Below are positions 27,350 through 37,669 of a stretch of 64,000 bases of DNA, in pieces. Each line of letters begins with the position of its first letter. The stretch's first letter is position 1. The position numbers and the translations under genes are program-made. The stretch is from Pseudomonas sp. Q2-TVG4-2 (GTDB taxonomy: Bacteria; Pseudomonadota; Gammaproteobacteria; Pseudomonadales; Pseudomonadaceae): NCBI RefSeq assembly GCF_013620795.1, contig NZ_LGLW01000001.1, positions 248,001 to 312,000 on the forward strand, written 5' to 3'. The notes beneath the pieces are model-generated. The model saw only the letters and a program-made list of their open reading frames with translations. It ran no database searches and was not told where the DNA came from.

Positions 27350-27527
27350 CTGGGGCCTCGAAGAGTTGTGAGTTGCTGAGACAGCGCAAAAACAACGCAG
27401 TGCCAGCTCGCTCGACGCAGCAACAAGATTGCGACCCCCGATGCAGAGGAAAGACCGCAGACCGAACCGGCAAGGGTCGATGGCGTGGCTAGGCGAAAAG
27501 GGCCTTCAAGCAACGTGGCATTTGCGC

Positions 27528-27555
27528 TTGACGTGTAAACCGATCGTTTTACACT
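27528..27555 (+). promoter_or_regulatory. Promoter and dyad operator of the tetR-MFS operon
   Basis: -35 TTGACG (27528-27533) and -10 TACACT (27550-27555) are 16 bp apart. A 22-bp dyad GTGTAAACCGATCGTTTTACAC (27533-27554, one mismatched pair, central CGATCG) covers the whole spacer, as expected for TetR autorepression. Transcription would start within a base or two of the ATG at 27562, and no ribosome binding site is visible, which points to a leaderless mRNA. Confidence 0.7.
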
Positions 27556-27561
27556 GGCTGT

Positions 27562-28113
27562 ATGGATAAACGCAGTGAAATCATCGCGGGCGCAGCCCGC
27601 ATATTCGAGGCAGAGGGCTTCCGGGGCGTCGGCGTCGATCGTGTGATCGCCCCATCCGGAGCCTCCACCCGTACGCTCTACAAGCACTTCGGGTCGCGTG
27701 ACGGTCTGGTCATCGCCGTGCTCGAAGCAAGACATCGCCGCTTCATGAATCAGCTATCTGAAGGGGACACGCCGAAGAATGATCCTGTCGGAATGCTTTT
27801 CGATACATTGCGGAGCTGGATAGAAGTGCATGGCGCACGAGGTTGCATGCTGCTGCGGGCGCGCAGTGAATACGGCGACGCCAGCAAGGAAATCGTTCTG
27901 CTTGTCAGCCGGCAGAAGCACGAATTCCGTGATGAGGTCGCGAGGCGCGTGGAGCGTGTGCTCGGTCGGAAAGACGCCGTGCTCTCCACACAAATCTGGC
28001 TATTGTTCGAAGGCGCAACCGCCGCGGCGAGCGTTGCGGACGCTTCGGTCGTCGACGATGCCAAATGCGCTGTGCTATTGCTTCTTGAAAAGGCACGGAT
28101 GGACCAGCCGTGA
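27562..28113 (+). CDS. TetR/AcrR family transcriptional regulator
   Basis: A 183-aa repressor with the TetR helix-turn-helix at residues 1-50 (AARIFEAEGFRGVGVDRVIA, TRTLYKHFGSRDGLVIAVL) and a ligand-binding C-terminal domain. The neighbouring MFS gene overlaps it by four bases, so it almost surely controls its own operon through the dyad at 27533-27554. Inducer unknown. Confidence 0.93.
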   Translation: MDKRSEIIAGAARIFEAEGFRGVGVDRVIAPSGASTRTLYKHFGSRDGLVIAVLEARHRRFMNQLSEGDTPKNDPVGMLFDTLRSWIEVHGARGCMLLRARSEYGDASKEIVLLVSRQKHEFRDEVARRVERVLGRKDAVLSTQIWLLFEGATAAASVADASVVDDAKCAVLLLLEKARMDQP

Positions 28114-29270
28114 GCCGCCGCGTCAATCTGGTGGCCGCCGCCTTCGCCCTGACAGCGTTATCCTACGGACTGGCACGGTTCGCCTATGGTTTATTGCTGC
28201 CGCAGATCCGTGCCGATCTTGGACTAGGCGTTCCTGAAGCAGGATGGATCGGTGGGAGCACCTTCGCGGCATATTGTGCCGGTATCGTCCTCGCTTTTTC
28301 GTGCAACGGCAGGATCAGTCCTCGTGTGATCACACTCCTGGCTGGCCTGGCCGCGACGGTGGGGCTGGGAATTGTTGTCGTGGCTACGTCGGGGCTTTCG
28401 TTGGGCTTGGGCATTGCACTCGCGGGGTTGAGTACAGGCTTGACCTCTCCCCCACTCGCCTCTGCTATATCCATGCAGTTCGGTGAGAAGGATCGTCCTA
28501 AAGCAAACACAGTGATCAACGCTGGGACAGCCGCCGGAATCATATTTTCCGGCATGGCGGCCATCATGGCTGCCGGAGCCTGGCGCGACCTCTATGTCCT
28601 GTTTGCACTGATCGGTGGTGGAATAACCCTATGGCTCTGGTTCGCCGTACCTCCGCGTATGGTCGGTGGCGGTCCCAAAGGCTTCGCATTTGGGACCCTG
28701 AAGCGGCCTGGCGTTCTGGCACTTTGCTGCAGCGCATTTCTCATGGGCCTGTCGAGCACTGCGATATGGACGTTTGGTGCCGATATTCTGCGTGGTGAAT
28801 TTGGCTTTACCGATGCCAATATTGCATGGGCCTGGATTGCACTTGGCACAGCGGGCATCACCGGGTCCCTCACCGGAGTGCTCACCAACCATTACGGTAA
28901 ACGGCGAATCCAGACGTTCGCGCTTCTTGGGATGGCGCTTGGGACCATTGGATTGAGTACGTCGTCATTTTCACCAGCCTATGGGTTCGCCGCGATGGGC
29001 ATTTTCGGCGCCGCCTATATTATTTCTTCAGGCGCTTATCTCATTCAGGGCATCGACCTTCTTCCGGATCGTCCGGACCTCGGCTTGGGTGTCCCATTTC
29101 TTGTTCTTGCCCTCGGCCAGACAGCAGGCACTCCACTCTTCGCCGCCACACTGAGTGCAGTAGGCGTTCTCAATGCCCTCTTTGCCTTTGCCGCCGCGGC
29201 TTGTTTTGCTATCGCCATCTACCCCTTGAAGCGGGAGACAGCGGCGGCTCTTCAGAGTGGTCAATGCTAG
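28110..29270 (+). CDS. MFS transporter (YbfB/YjiJ-like)
   Basis: A 386-aa 12-helix major facilitator. The N-terminal motif LSYGLARFAYGLLLPQIRADL and GLSTGLTSPPLASAI fit the YbfB/YjiJ branch, whose substrates are poorly known. GTG start overlaps the tetR stop (GTGA), indicating translational coupling. Drug or metabolite efflux is likely given the TetR partner, but that is inference. Confidence 0.9.
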   Translation: MSRRVNLVAAAFALTALSYGLARFAYGLLLPQIRADLGLGVPEAGWIGGSTFAAYCAGIVLAFSCNGRISPRVITLLAGLAATVGLGIVVVATSGLSLGLGIALAGLSTGLTSPPLASAISMQFGEKDRPKANTVINAGTAAGIIFSGMAAIMAAGAWRDLYVLFALIGGGITLWLWFAVPPRMVGGGPKGFAFGTLKRPGVLALCCSAFLMGLSSTAIWTFGADILRGEFGFTDANIAWAWIALGTAGITGSLTGVLTNHYGKRRIQTFALLGMALGTIGLSTSSFSPAYGFAAMGIFGAAYIISSGAYLIQGIDLLPDRPDLGLGVPFLVLALGQTAGTPLFAATLSAVGVLNALFAFAAAACFAIAIYPLKRETAAALQSGQC

Positions 29271-29456
29271 GCGGCTTGCTCGACTGCGTCGGGGCCGGTG
29301 GCCCTATGGTTCGAAGGAAAATCTTACAGTTCGCGCTAACCCAATGGCCGATGTCCTCCAGATCTGCCAATGCTAGTACGTTCGCGGTATGGCCGAGATT
29401 GGCACATCCCAAATAGGGGCGCATGTACAAACATTAACGTGGTGAGACAGTTCCAG

Positions 29457-30095
29457 TTACGGCGAAAGCTCGATGATCCCTCGCTGGATACCAAGTATCA
29501 CCGCGTGCGTTCGATTACTTGCTCCGAGCTTGTCCATGATTTTGCTCAGATGCCCTTTAACTGTGTCTTCACCTATTGCCAGGGCAACAGCCAGATCCCT
29601 GTTGGACAGCCCATTGGCGACCTGTTGCAGCACTTGGACTTCTCTTGGGGAGAGACCGTCCTGATCGATGTTAGCGGCCAATTCCGCCGCGATCTCTGGT
29701 GGATAGTGGCGTTTACCGGCAGCCAACGCGCGTATGGTTTCAATGAGCTCATGGCGTAGCGTACTTTTCAAAAGATAGCCGCGCGCTCCCGCCTTGATCG
29801 CTTGCAACGCCCTTACATCACCTCGGTACGTCGTAAGTATTGCAATCCGAGCTTGTGGAAATTCCGACATGATAGAGCTGATAGCGCCGATGCCGTTGAG
29901 TTCCGGCATCTGGACATCCATGAGGGTGACATCTGGCTGCATCGCACGGTATAGCCCGATAGCCTCCAGCCCGTTGGACGCTTCGCCGACCACGCTTATG
30001 TCCTCGAAACCTCCCACCACCGCTGTAATACCCTCGCGTATCAGCGGGTGATCGTCCACGACCAACACGGTGATGGGTTTCTTGATGCCAACCAT
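29457..30095 (-). CDS. NarL/FixJ-type response regulator
   Basis: A 212-aa two-component regulator. Receiver with acidic pocket Asp14-Asp15 and phospho-acceptor Asp60 (VTLMDVQMPELNG), then a LuxR-type helix-turn-helix (LSPREVQVLQQVANGLSNRD, DTVKGHLSKIMDKL). It begins 4 nt after the stop codon of the propeller-type sensor kinase, so the two are one operon and the kinase is its natural partner. Since the kinase gene is frameshifted, the regulator may now be unphosphorylated or driven by another kinase. Confidence 0.93.
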   Translation of the reverse strand: MVGIKKPITVLVVDDHPLIREGITAVVGGFEDISVVGEASNGLEAIGLYRAMQPDVTLMDVQMPELNGIGAISSIMSEFPQARIAILTTYRGDVRALQAIKAGARGYLLKSTLRHELIETIRALAAGKRHYPPEIAAELAANIDQDGLSPREVQVLQQVANGLSNRDLAVALAIGEDTVKGHLSKIMDKLGASNRTHAVILGIQRGIIELSP

Positions 30096-30099
30096 AGAT

Positions 30100-33000
30100 T
30101 TACCCTACCTTACGGAAACGGGTTTGCGTGCTGCCGATTGTAGGTTCATAGGCAACGGAGCCAGGTAGTGACAGGCTGATCCGCGTACCCTTTCCCGCAT
30201 TGCTTATTATCGACAGAGTCGCGTCAATTCTTTCGGCACGTTCATACATTCCCCTCAGGCCGCCGTGCTCAGGTCGTCCACGCATTCGCTGATAAACCGG
30301 ATCAATGCCGACTCCATCATCGGCAACAAGCATATCGAACCGATGCGGAGTGTACGTAAAGGTGACGGAAATCTGAGTAGCCTGGGCATGGCGAAGCGAA
30401 TTGAAAACCGCTTCCCTTCCTACCTGATAGAACGCATCGCGAACGGTGCTCCTCAGCAGCGCTGGCTGACCTATATTGCTAACACGGTACGTAGCAGAAC
30501 TTAACCCTGCCTCCAGCCGCAACGTTTGAAAAGCGGCGGCCAAGTCCTCCTCCGGGGCCATCTGGCCACGCAAGCCCGTGATCCGGTCGCGGCCCTCAGC
30601 AATCACCTGCTCGGCCCGGTCCAGCGCCCGCTCCATTGAATGGCGAGCACGAGAGTCGTTGGGCAAACTATCGGCGACTGCCTGAAAGCTGAGCATCATG
30701 CCCTGGACGCTTTGCAGTAAGGTGTCATGCAACTCGCGCGCGATGCGCTCGCGCTCCTGGAAGCGCGCTTCCAGACGCTTCCTGAGGGTTATCTTCTCGC
30801 GCCGCGTATAAAAGCGCGACAGCCAGAACGCCAACGCCAGCAACGTTCCTGTAAAGCTCAGCAGGAATCCCGGGCGCAGATAGAAAACCTGGGGAATGAT
30901 GACAGTTAAAGTCGCGTCAGGAAGATTGAAACTTCTATTCTCGCCAAGCGCACGGACCTGAAATTCGTAATCACCCGGTGGCAGGCTTGGGAAAACAGCT
31001 TGCCTGGAGCGCTCAGCATCGACCCATTCAGAGTTGTGGCCATTAAGCCGGTATTGAAAGCGCATGGCGTCCGGTGCGGCAAGATTCAATCCAGAATAGG
31101 TAATAATCAGCTTTTCCGGCGCGTCTGATAACCGAACGGCTGCGCCGGAGAGATCAATATCGACTCCATCGGCTGCCAGCGACTTGATCGTGACGGCGGA
31201 TGGTTGTGTCATACCCCTTGGTTGGTATGGGTCAACAGGAACGACCCCGTTTCCGGTGGCGAACCAGAGCAACCCTTCTTTCGTGAAGACTGCCGTGGGC
31301 ACCGGCAATACCTTGTAGGGATCCATGGGAAGCCGCCCAATGTGATCATGCGAGCTGTACAAGAGCGTGTCACCACCGGCTATTACCCGCTCGATCTCTG
31401 CTGCGGGCAATTTGAAGATGCCGCCGCGGCTGTGCACCCAGATATCCATCCCGGACCACCTGCGTTCTTTTCAGCCGGTACGGCGACCAGCCCATAGATA
31501 TTCTGAAAGGGTCCGGCAGCCGGCAGCTCCAGACGATGAAAGCGTCCATCCTTGAGATACGCCAAGCCGTGCTGGCCCCCTACCCATGTGCGCCCGGGCA
31601 AATGCAGCATTGCCGTAACGTGCCCAATGTTCAGGCCTTGCTCATCACTCCAGCGTGCAACCTTCTGCTCATCGACGGATATCAGAAGATTGTCGCGGTA
31701 GCCGAACCACAGCCGACCCGCCAGGTCTCGTGAAGCGGTGACTGGCATCACTTGTCGTTCGGCATCACTGACCGGCTCGATGCGTCGCCAGCGCTGATCA
31801 GCCCAGACGAAAAGCCCCGCCCGGTTGATCGAGACCCATATAGCGCCATACTTATCTACCGTCATTGCCCTTACGGCTGACTCGCGGGCGGATTCCACAG
31901 GCAGTGTCGCGATGCGCAGCGGCCCGTCATCTGAAAGCGAAAAGATGCCCCGGTGCCCGCCAATCAACAAGCCGTGCTCCTTGCTGTTCACCAACGTGGT
32001 GATCGGCATGTTCAATTCCGGGGTGGAGTGGATGTTGCCCCCGACGCTTATCAACTGACCGCTGCCAGTGCCGACCCATAATGAACCATCACCACTTACC
32101 GCCAATGCATGACTGCCCGCCTCGACGGGCAAAGCGAGGGGCGACGTTGTTCTGCGCGTGAGTCGATCCAGGCCCGCATCCGTGCCCACCCATAGAGTGC
32201 CATCGCGATCGATTAGTTGGGCCAACACCCTGTTGGAGCTAAGCCCGTTCCGAACAGTGAACGAGCTGATTGGACCCTGATCCTTCGCAAACCTAGGACG
32301 CTGCCCGACAGCCAGGTGATGCACGCCGGATCCTAGCGTGCCCAGCCAAGCGCCTCCCTGCTCGTCCAGAACCATACTGACCGAGCGTAATGCCGGTATC
32401 TCTTCAATTTCAGCGGTGGCATAGCCTGTTTTTTTCAGACGCAGCAGATGACCCCGGGCACGATCAGCTACCCATATGTCGCCTGCAGAGGAAGAGGTAA
32501 TATTGCTGATCGATTGACTCTTGATAGCGACTGGTATGAACGCAGATGCCCCTGGAGGGAGCGTAAATAATTGCTCTTCGCTTGCTGCCCAGACATAACC
32601 ATCTACGTCGACATGCACCGCTCGGGCATGGCCCTCTGTATAGCCCGCCTCCTTGCCAACCCGGCGCCAACCCGTACCGTCATGCCGGGCAAGCCCATCA
32701 TCCGCCGCGACCCAAACCTGACCTTGCTGGTCCTCGACCATGCCGTAAATTACCCCACCGGGAAGACCTGGATCAGCCGGTTGCAGGGCGCCGTTTGCGC
32801 TGATCAGGCGGGCACCACCGGCTCGAAGCCCCACCCACAGGCCTTTGTTGGTGCTGAGAAGCGCCGAGACCACACCGAGCGGCTCACCGTCAGCAGGCAC
32901 GAATTTCTCGAACTCAAAACCATCGAAGCGATACAAGGAATCATGAGTACCCAGCCAAAGGTACCCATCAGCGGTTTGCGCAAGCGCTCCCACAGCACTT

Positions 33001-33122
33001 GGGCCATGGTCGCTGGCAGTCCAGCGGCGATGGTCCAGGTCTTCAGAAATGCGCGCCGATACGCTCGTACACGCAATGCAGCCAAGCGCAAGGCTCAGCA
33101 GCAAAACCACGTAAGTTCGCAC
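30100..33122 (-). pseudogene. Propeller-type sensor histidine kinase, frameshifted
   Basis: A two-component sensor of about 1000 residues split by one frameshift near 31450. The 5' part (33122 to about 31455) has a signal peptide and two-component regulator propeller repeats (DGYLWLGTHDSLYRFDG, QGQVWVAADDGLARHDG, DGTLWVGTDAGLDRL). The 3' part in another frame carries the last propeller blades, a Y_Y_Y domain (DAMRFQYRLNGHNSEWVD), one membrane helix, HisKA_3 with the phospho-acceptor in RIARELHDTLLQS, and a HATPase domain (VADDGVGID, GLRGMYERAE). Each part is otherwise intact. GTG start at 33122. Either a recent mutation or a sequence error. Confidence 0.85.
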
Positions 33123-33189
33123 GATACTTCAACCCAGGCCTAAGCCTACCGAGGACTAATGGGACGGCTTCATTAGTCATGTTACCGAG

Positions 33190-33686
33190 TCAAAACAATG
33201 CGCGGTAATGAATTACGTAACTCTCAATCCCGTCGTTGGGCTTCTTGATGCCCGCGTTTGAATAAAGGATTGCGCGCAACCCTAGTTCATGGCCACCGAC
33301 GAAACGAAGGCCAGCGCCTAATCGATCTTCAAACTGGAACGAGGACCCAAGGCCATTGTTTTCGATTTCTGTATCCTCAAATGCCGCGATACCGATGCCT
33401 GCCTCCAGATAGGGTTTCACTGCCCCACCACACGAATACCGGTGCAAGCGAGAGGCTCTGGTTACTAGCGGTCTTGTCTCCTTCCCAGTAGGTACCCCGC
33501 ATCCCAGTAGCCCGTCAGCCTACCGATTCCTGTCTGGAACCAGCTGCGATTGAACTCCTTTTGCACACCCAGCCGATAAGTCGTCGTTGACTCGCCAGTG
33601 CGCCCAACCGCAGCGGTAAAGTCCAAAGCGTGGACAGCGGTCACCGAAGCAAGCGCAACTACCGCGAAAGAGATCAACCTTTTCAT
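33190..33686 (-). pseudogene. pagL: PagL-like lipid A 3-O-deacylase, broken
   Basis: Remnant of PagL, an outer-membrane beta-barrel that removes the 3-position acyl chain of lipid A. The start (MKRLISFAVVALASVTAVHA) with AAGGA upstream is good, but the coding sequence passes through three frames: GYWDAG, then TYWEGDKTASNQSLSLAPVF, then GAVKPYLEAGIGIAAF to the end. In addition the catalytic His of the H-x-S-N-A motif reads Leu (AILYSNAGIKKPNDG). Both frameshifts and loss of the catalytic base argue for a dead gene. Confidence 0.85.
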
Positions 33687-33898
33687 AACGTATTCCTTGT
33701 CAGATATCGGTATTTCATCGCACCTCCCGAGCGGCCAGGCCCTGGTGCATCGCGTCCACTCGACAGGTTCCGGTGCGGGTAGTGGCAAGCCCGCAACGAG
33801 GTAGTCGATAATGGGGCCTAAACGAAGCGCAAGAGATCGCTTGCAACGCCGGAAACGCCACAGGTTTGCGCATCAACCCGGCAATAGGGATATTTCCC

Positions 33899-34795
33899 TC
33901 AGCGGGCCGCTCGCGGTGTGGCCGGCGGTAGATCTTCCGGCAACGCAATGAACTCCGCATCGTCGGCATCCGGCAGCTTCATCCTTCCCGCCTTCCAGTC
34001 AGATGCTGCCTGGGCAAGCCTATCCTTAGAGGAGGACACGAAGTTCCAGTGAATGAACCGCTCTCCGACCGAGTCGCCGCCAAGGACCATCACTCTGGAA
34101 TGTTCCAGGGCACGCACGCGTGAAGCGGCGGCGCCGAGCACCAGCATCCTGCCGCTCTCGTAGCGCGTTCCATCAAACTCCACGGCCCCGGTCGCGATGT
34201 AGAATGCACGCTCCTCATATCCGCCCGGAATCTCAGCAGTGGCGCCCGCGGACATGTCGAGATGCGCGTAGAACAGCGGTGAGTGCGTTTCGGCTCCGGC
34301 GGTCAAACCATAGGCACTGCCGGCGATGAGCTGTCCGACCACGCCTGCATGGTCCCACTGCGGTAGATCGAGCCCTGCATGGTGAGAAAAGGACGGAGCG
34401 ATCTCCTCCTGCTCGGTTGGCAGCGCCACCCAAGCCTGGATACCGTGCAGATGATCGCCATGCACCCGGGCGTACTCGAACCGCTCGCTATGCGTGATTC
34501 CCCGTCCGGCGGTCATCCAGTTGACTTCCTGCGGTCTGATCGCCTGTTCGTAGCCAAGGCTGTCCCGATGCATCACATTTCCAGCAAACAGATAGGTCAC
34601 CGTTGACAGGCCAATGTGCGGATGCGAGCGGATGTCGACACCCGCATCCATACCAGGCTGGAGATCAAGCGGCCCCATATGATCAAAAAAGATGAACGGG
34701 CCCACCATGCGCTGCTTCGCAAACGGCAGCACGCGGCCCACTTCCAGGCCGCCGCCGAGGCCGCGGCGCCGCTGCTCAATGAGCATTTTTATCAT
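33899..34795 (-). CDS. Pirin family protein
   Basis: A 298-aa bicupin. Conserved metal-binding block FDHMGP and HPHIGLSTVTYLFAG, followed by the signature HRDSLGYEQAIRPQEVNWMTAGRGITHSE (split here as DSLGYEQAIRPQEVNWMTAG and RGITHSE). Bacterial pirins act as quercetinases or redox regulators; the role here is not evident. AGGAG lies seven bases before the ATG. Neighbour of two isochorismatase-like hydrolases, a grouping common in proteobacterial accessory loci. Confidence 0.94.
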   Translation of the reverse strand: MIKMLIEQRRRGLGGGLEVGRVLPFAKQRMVGPFIFFDHMGPLDLQPGMDAGVDIRSHPHIGLSTVTYLFAGNVMHRDSLGYEQAIRPQEVNWMTAGRGITHSERFEYARVHGDHLHGIQAWVALPTEQEEIAPSFSHHAGLDLPQWDHAGVVGQLIAGSAYGLTAGAETHSPLFYAHLDMSAGATAEIPGGYEERAFYIATGAVEFDGTRYESGRMLVLGAAASRVRALEHSRVMVLGGDSVGERFIHWNFVSSSKDRLAQAASDWKAGRMKLPDADDAEFIALPEDLPPATPRAAR

Positions 34796-34887
34796 TTCGT
34801 CTCTCCTGATCGAACTTTGCCATCAAACGTCCTGGCCCGGACCAAGGGCGCTCCTTGGCCTCAAACCTCATCGGGGCCACTGACAGA

Positions 34888-35532
34888 TCATCGTGTCTTG
34901 TCAGGCACCGGCGTATTAAGCAGCTGTGTCTCCCACAGGAAGGCGATGCCGCTACCGCCGCTATGCTGCCTCATAACGTCGACCATACCTTCGAGGTTGT
35001 CGGTTCGGGCCCAATCACGCTGCCACTCGGCCGCCACAGCCAACCAGGTCATCATGTTCACTCCGGCCCCGATCATGCGCTGAATGGCAACCTCGTGGGC
35101 CTCGACTGAGACAGCGCCAGACGCATCGGTTACCACCGCCACATCCCAACTTTCTCCAGCAGTCTGGATGGCTGGCATGGCGACGCAGATCTCGGTCCAC
35201 AGCCCGGCGATGATCAACTGCTTTCGGCCTGTCGCCTTGACCACGTCCACCACCTTCGGGTCCTCCCAGGTATTGATGAGCGTCCGGTCGATCACCTCCT
35301 GGTCAGGGAACACGTCGGTGAAGATCACGCCGCCCTGAGCAGCAAGCACGCTCGTCAGAATGGTGGGTACGTTGAACGCCTTGGCTGCCTTCGCCAGGCC
35401 CGCCGAGTTGTTGATCACCATCAGTGGCTCGTGGCTGTTCAAGTTCGCCAGCTGGAACGGCTGGTGGTCGATAAGTACGAGTACCGAGTCTTCCGGACGA
35501 AGAAGCGAAGCAAGGCCGTTACGGAAAGCCAT
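34888..35532 (-). CDS. Isochorismatase-like hydrolase (YcaC type)
   Basis: A 214-aa cysteine hydrolase of the isochorismatase superfamily. The catalytic Asp is in LVLIDHQPFQ and the catalytic Cys in AGLWTEICVAM. The resemblance is to YcaC-type hydrolases of unknown substrate rather than true isochorismatases. Start at 35532 (MAFRNGLASLL) is preferred over ATG 35553 because GAGG lies seven bases before it. A second, related but distinct, hydrolase is encoded at 36229. Confidence 0.92.
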   Translation of the reverse strand: MAFRNGLASLLRPEDSVLVLIDHQPFQLANLNSHEPLMVINNSAGLAKAAKAFNVPTILTSVLAAQGGVIFTDVFPDQEVIDRTLINTWEDPKVVDVVKATGRKQLIIAGLWTEICVAMPAIQTAGESWDVAVVTDASGAVSVEAHEVAIQRMIGAGVNMMTWLAVAAEWQRDWARTDNLEGMVDVMRQHSGGSGIAFLWETQLLNTPVPDKTR

Positions 35533-36228
35533 GGACCCATCCTCTATTGTCATTGTGGCTCATCTGGTTTCTTGACAGATGTGCCGCTAGTGGTTTCGTG
35601 AAACGCTCGCACACTGTCGCAAAGCACCCGCGCTTTTTATTGGATGACTGTCTGAGGTAGGGATGAGTGTGTGATCGGAACCAATCTGTGTCCGCATGCG
35701 AACCGCCAGGTTGGTTTTCAGCAGGACATCGTTGACCTGCGGTAGTAGGACCGGGATCGCTTACCTGCCCGGCTGGATCACCATGAACATGTGGCTAGCG
35801 GTACATTCGTGCCAATCATGACCCGGCATCCACCACCTCCTGCGGGCGTCTGCGTCATTCGACCAGGTCATTTGCCCAGCGCAGCCGAAAATCCGCCCCT
35901 CGCTTGCTTCTAGGCAATCGGATCTGAAATGGACCACGTCAGTTTAGGCGGCTGGGTAGATACCCACTCAAGCGGCACCTGAAGTGACGTCAATACGTGC
36001 CGTCCGGCGCGCACCGCTTTGAGCATGCGTTTACAGCATGGCCGTACCAGAACGGCACACCAGTTCAATCCACGTTAGCCGCACATTGCGATAGTGACAA
36101 CGCGTCTCCAGCATCGCTCCAACCAGAGCATTGCTGGAGAGCGCGTGCGCTGCCGAATGCTCGCAAATAGCGAAGTCGAGCATCTCCATGGCCGAAAAAA
36201 TCGCTAATGGCAACGAAAGGTGACCCAA
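35533..36228. other. Long divergent intergenic region
   Basis: Nearly 700 bp between two divergently transcribed isochorismatase-like genes. No gene, RNA or clear repeat was supported. It must hold both promoters; a weak inverted block around 36115-36145 (GCATTGCTGGAGAGCG area) was noted but is not convincing. Confidence 0.4.
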
Positions 36229-36915
36229 GTGACCAACCCGAAACTCGAACTGCTGACCCCCAGCAACTGCCAGGTGATCTTCATTGATCAGCAACCGCAG
36301 ATGGCCTTTGGTGTGCAAAGTATCGATCGCCAGACTCTCAAGAACAACGTTGTGGGTCTGGCCAAGGCCGCCCGCATATTCTCGATCCCGACCATCATCA
36401 CCACTGTCGAAACCGAAAGCTTCTCCGGCCACACCTACCCAGAACTGCTGGACGTCTTCCCGGACGCACCGATTCTCGAACGTACCTCGATGAACTCCTG
36501 GGACGACCAAAAAGTGCGTGATGCCCTCAAGCGCAACGGCCGCAACAAGGTCGTGGTTTCAGGGCTATGGACCGAGGTGTGCAACAACACTTTCGCCCTG
36601 TCGGCCATGCAAGACGCCGGCTACGAAATCTACATGGTGGCCGATGCGTCCGGTGGCACCAGCCAGGCGGCGCACGACTACTCCATGCAGCGCATGATCC
36701 AGGCAGGTGTGGTTCCGATGACCTGGCAGCAGGTCCTGCTGGAATGGCAGCGTGATTGGAAAAACCGCGACACCTATGACGAGGTGATGGCCGTGGCCAA
36801 GGGGCATTCCGGCGCCTACGGCATGGGCATCGATTACGCCTACACCATGGTGCACAAAGCGCCAGAGCGTGTGCAGCACGGTCCGACCCTGGCGCCTGTG
36901 GTCGCGTCTATCTGA
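36229..36915 (+). CDS. Isochorismatase-like hydrolase
   Basis: A 228-aa cysteine hydrolase, catalytic Asp in VIFIDQQPQMAFG and catalytic Cys in VSGLWTEVCNN. The conserved SAMQDAGYEIYMVADASGGT and QRMIQAGVVPMTWQQ blocks match a branch that travels with ABM monooxygenases and YtcJ-like amidohydrolases, as here. GTG at 36229 is chosen because AAAGGTGA sits five bases upstream; an in-frame GTG at 36220 overlaps that ribosome binding site. It is probably the first gene of the plus-strand cluster. Confidence 0.91.
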   Translation: MTNPKLELLTPSNCQVIFIDQQPQMAFGVQSIDRQTLKNNVVGLAKAARIFSIPTIITTVETESFSGHTYPELLDVFPDAPILERTSMNSWDDQKVRDALKRNGRNKVVVSGLWTEVCNNTFALSAMQDAGYEIYMVADASGGTSQAAHDYSMQRMIQAGVVPMTWQQVLLEWQRDWKNRDTYDEVMAVAKGHSGAYGMGIDYAYTMVHKAPERVQHGPTLAPVVASI

Positions 36916-37084
36916 CTGCTCGGTCCGGGGCGGCAAGTTGCTCGCCTCGGCCCGCTCGCCGGCCCATGAGGGCTCAAAAAGCCCAGAGCCGCAAGTCGAT
37001 CCAGATTCCAGTCGACGTGGTCAGCCACAGGCGCGCCTCGTTTACAAACCCACTGCTCATCGGCAGTGGCCGGAGCAATAAAGC

Positions 37085-37669
37085 ATGAACACTAGCGCAG
37101 CAGAAGCAGCCGAAACCGTCACCCTGGTCGTTCGTCACCGCGTTCGACGCGGCCAGGAACAGGCGTATGAAGCCTGGCTGAGACACATCGTCGCCGTTGC
37201 TAGCGAGAGCGCTGGGCACTTGGGCGTCGATGTGGTCCGCGGCATCAGTGGCGGCCTTCCGCTATTTACCTGCGTGCTTCGCTTCAGCTGCCCAGAACAC
37301 CTGCGTAGCTGGCTTGATTCGGCACAGCGACGCCTGCTGATCGAGGAAGCGAAACCCTTGCTTGCCGATGGCGACCAGACCGAGGTCAGCACCCTCAATG
37401 ATTTCTGGTTCGTGCCGGCTGATGAAGAAAGACAACCACCGCGCTGGAAACAGGCGTGCCTCACTTTCGTCGTGATTCTGCCGTTGAGCCTGCTGATGCC
37501 GCAGCTCTGGCGACCGCTGTTTGCCTGGGAACCTGCGCTGGGCGCCTACCTGCCGAGCAACACGCTGATCACCCTCAGCATCGTGCTGCTTGTTGTGTAT
37601 CTGTTCATGCCGATGGCAACGCAGCTGTTTGCCAGTTGGCTGAACGGCACCGAGAAGAAACGGACATGA
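37085..37669 (+). CDS. ABM-domain protein with two C-terminal membrane helices
   Basis: A 194-aa protein. Residues 10-105 form an antibiotic biosynthesis monooxygenase-like ferredoxin fold (VTLVVRHRVRRGQEQAYEAW and GGLPLFTCVLRFSC). Two hydrophobic helices follow (about 124-142 and 158-180). ABM folds catalyse cofactor-free oxygenation or bind small ligands; attachment to membrane helices is a known variant. The TGA overlaps the ATG of the amidohydrolase gene (ATGA), so the two are translationally coupled. Confidence 0.88.
   Translation: MNTSAAEAAETVTLVVRHRVRRGQEQAYEAWLRHIVAVASESAGHLGVDVVRGISGGLPLFTCVLRFSCPEHLRSWLDSAQRRLLIEEAKPLLADGDQTEVSTLNDFWFVPADEERQPPRWKQACLTFVVILPLSLLMPQLWRPLFAWEPALGAYLPSNTLITLSIVLLVVYLFMPMATQLFASWLNGTEKKRT

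Noticed and set aside
31440-31470. Programmed frameshift in the sensor kinase
   Set aside because: No slippery heptamer was found at the junction and kinases of this type are not known to be recoded, so mutation or error is more likely.
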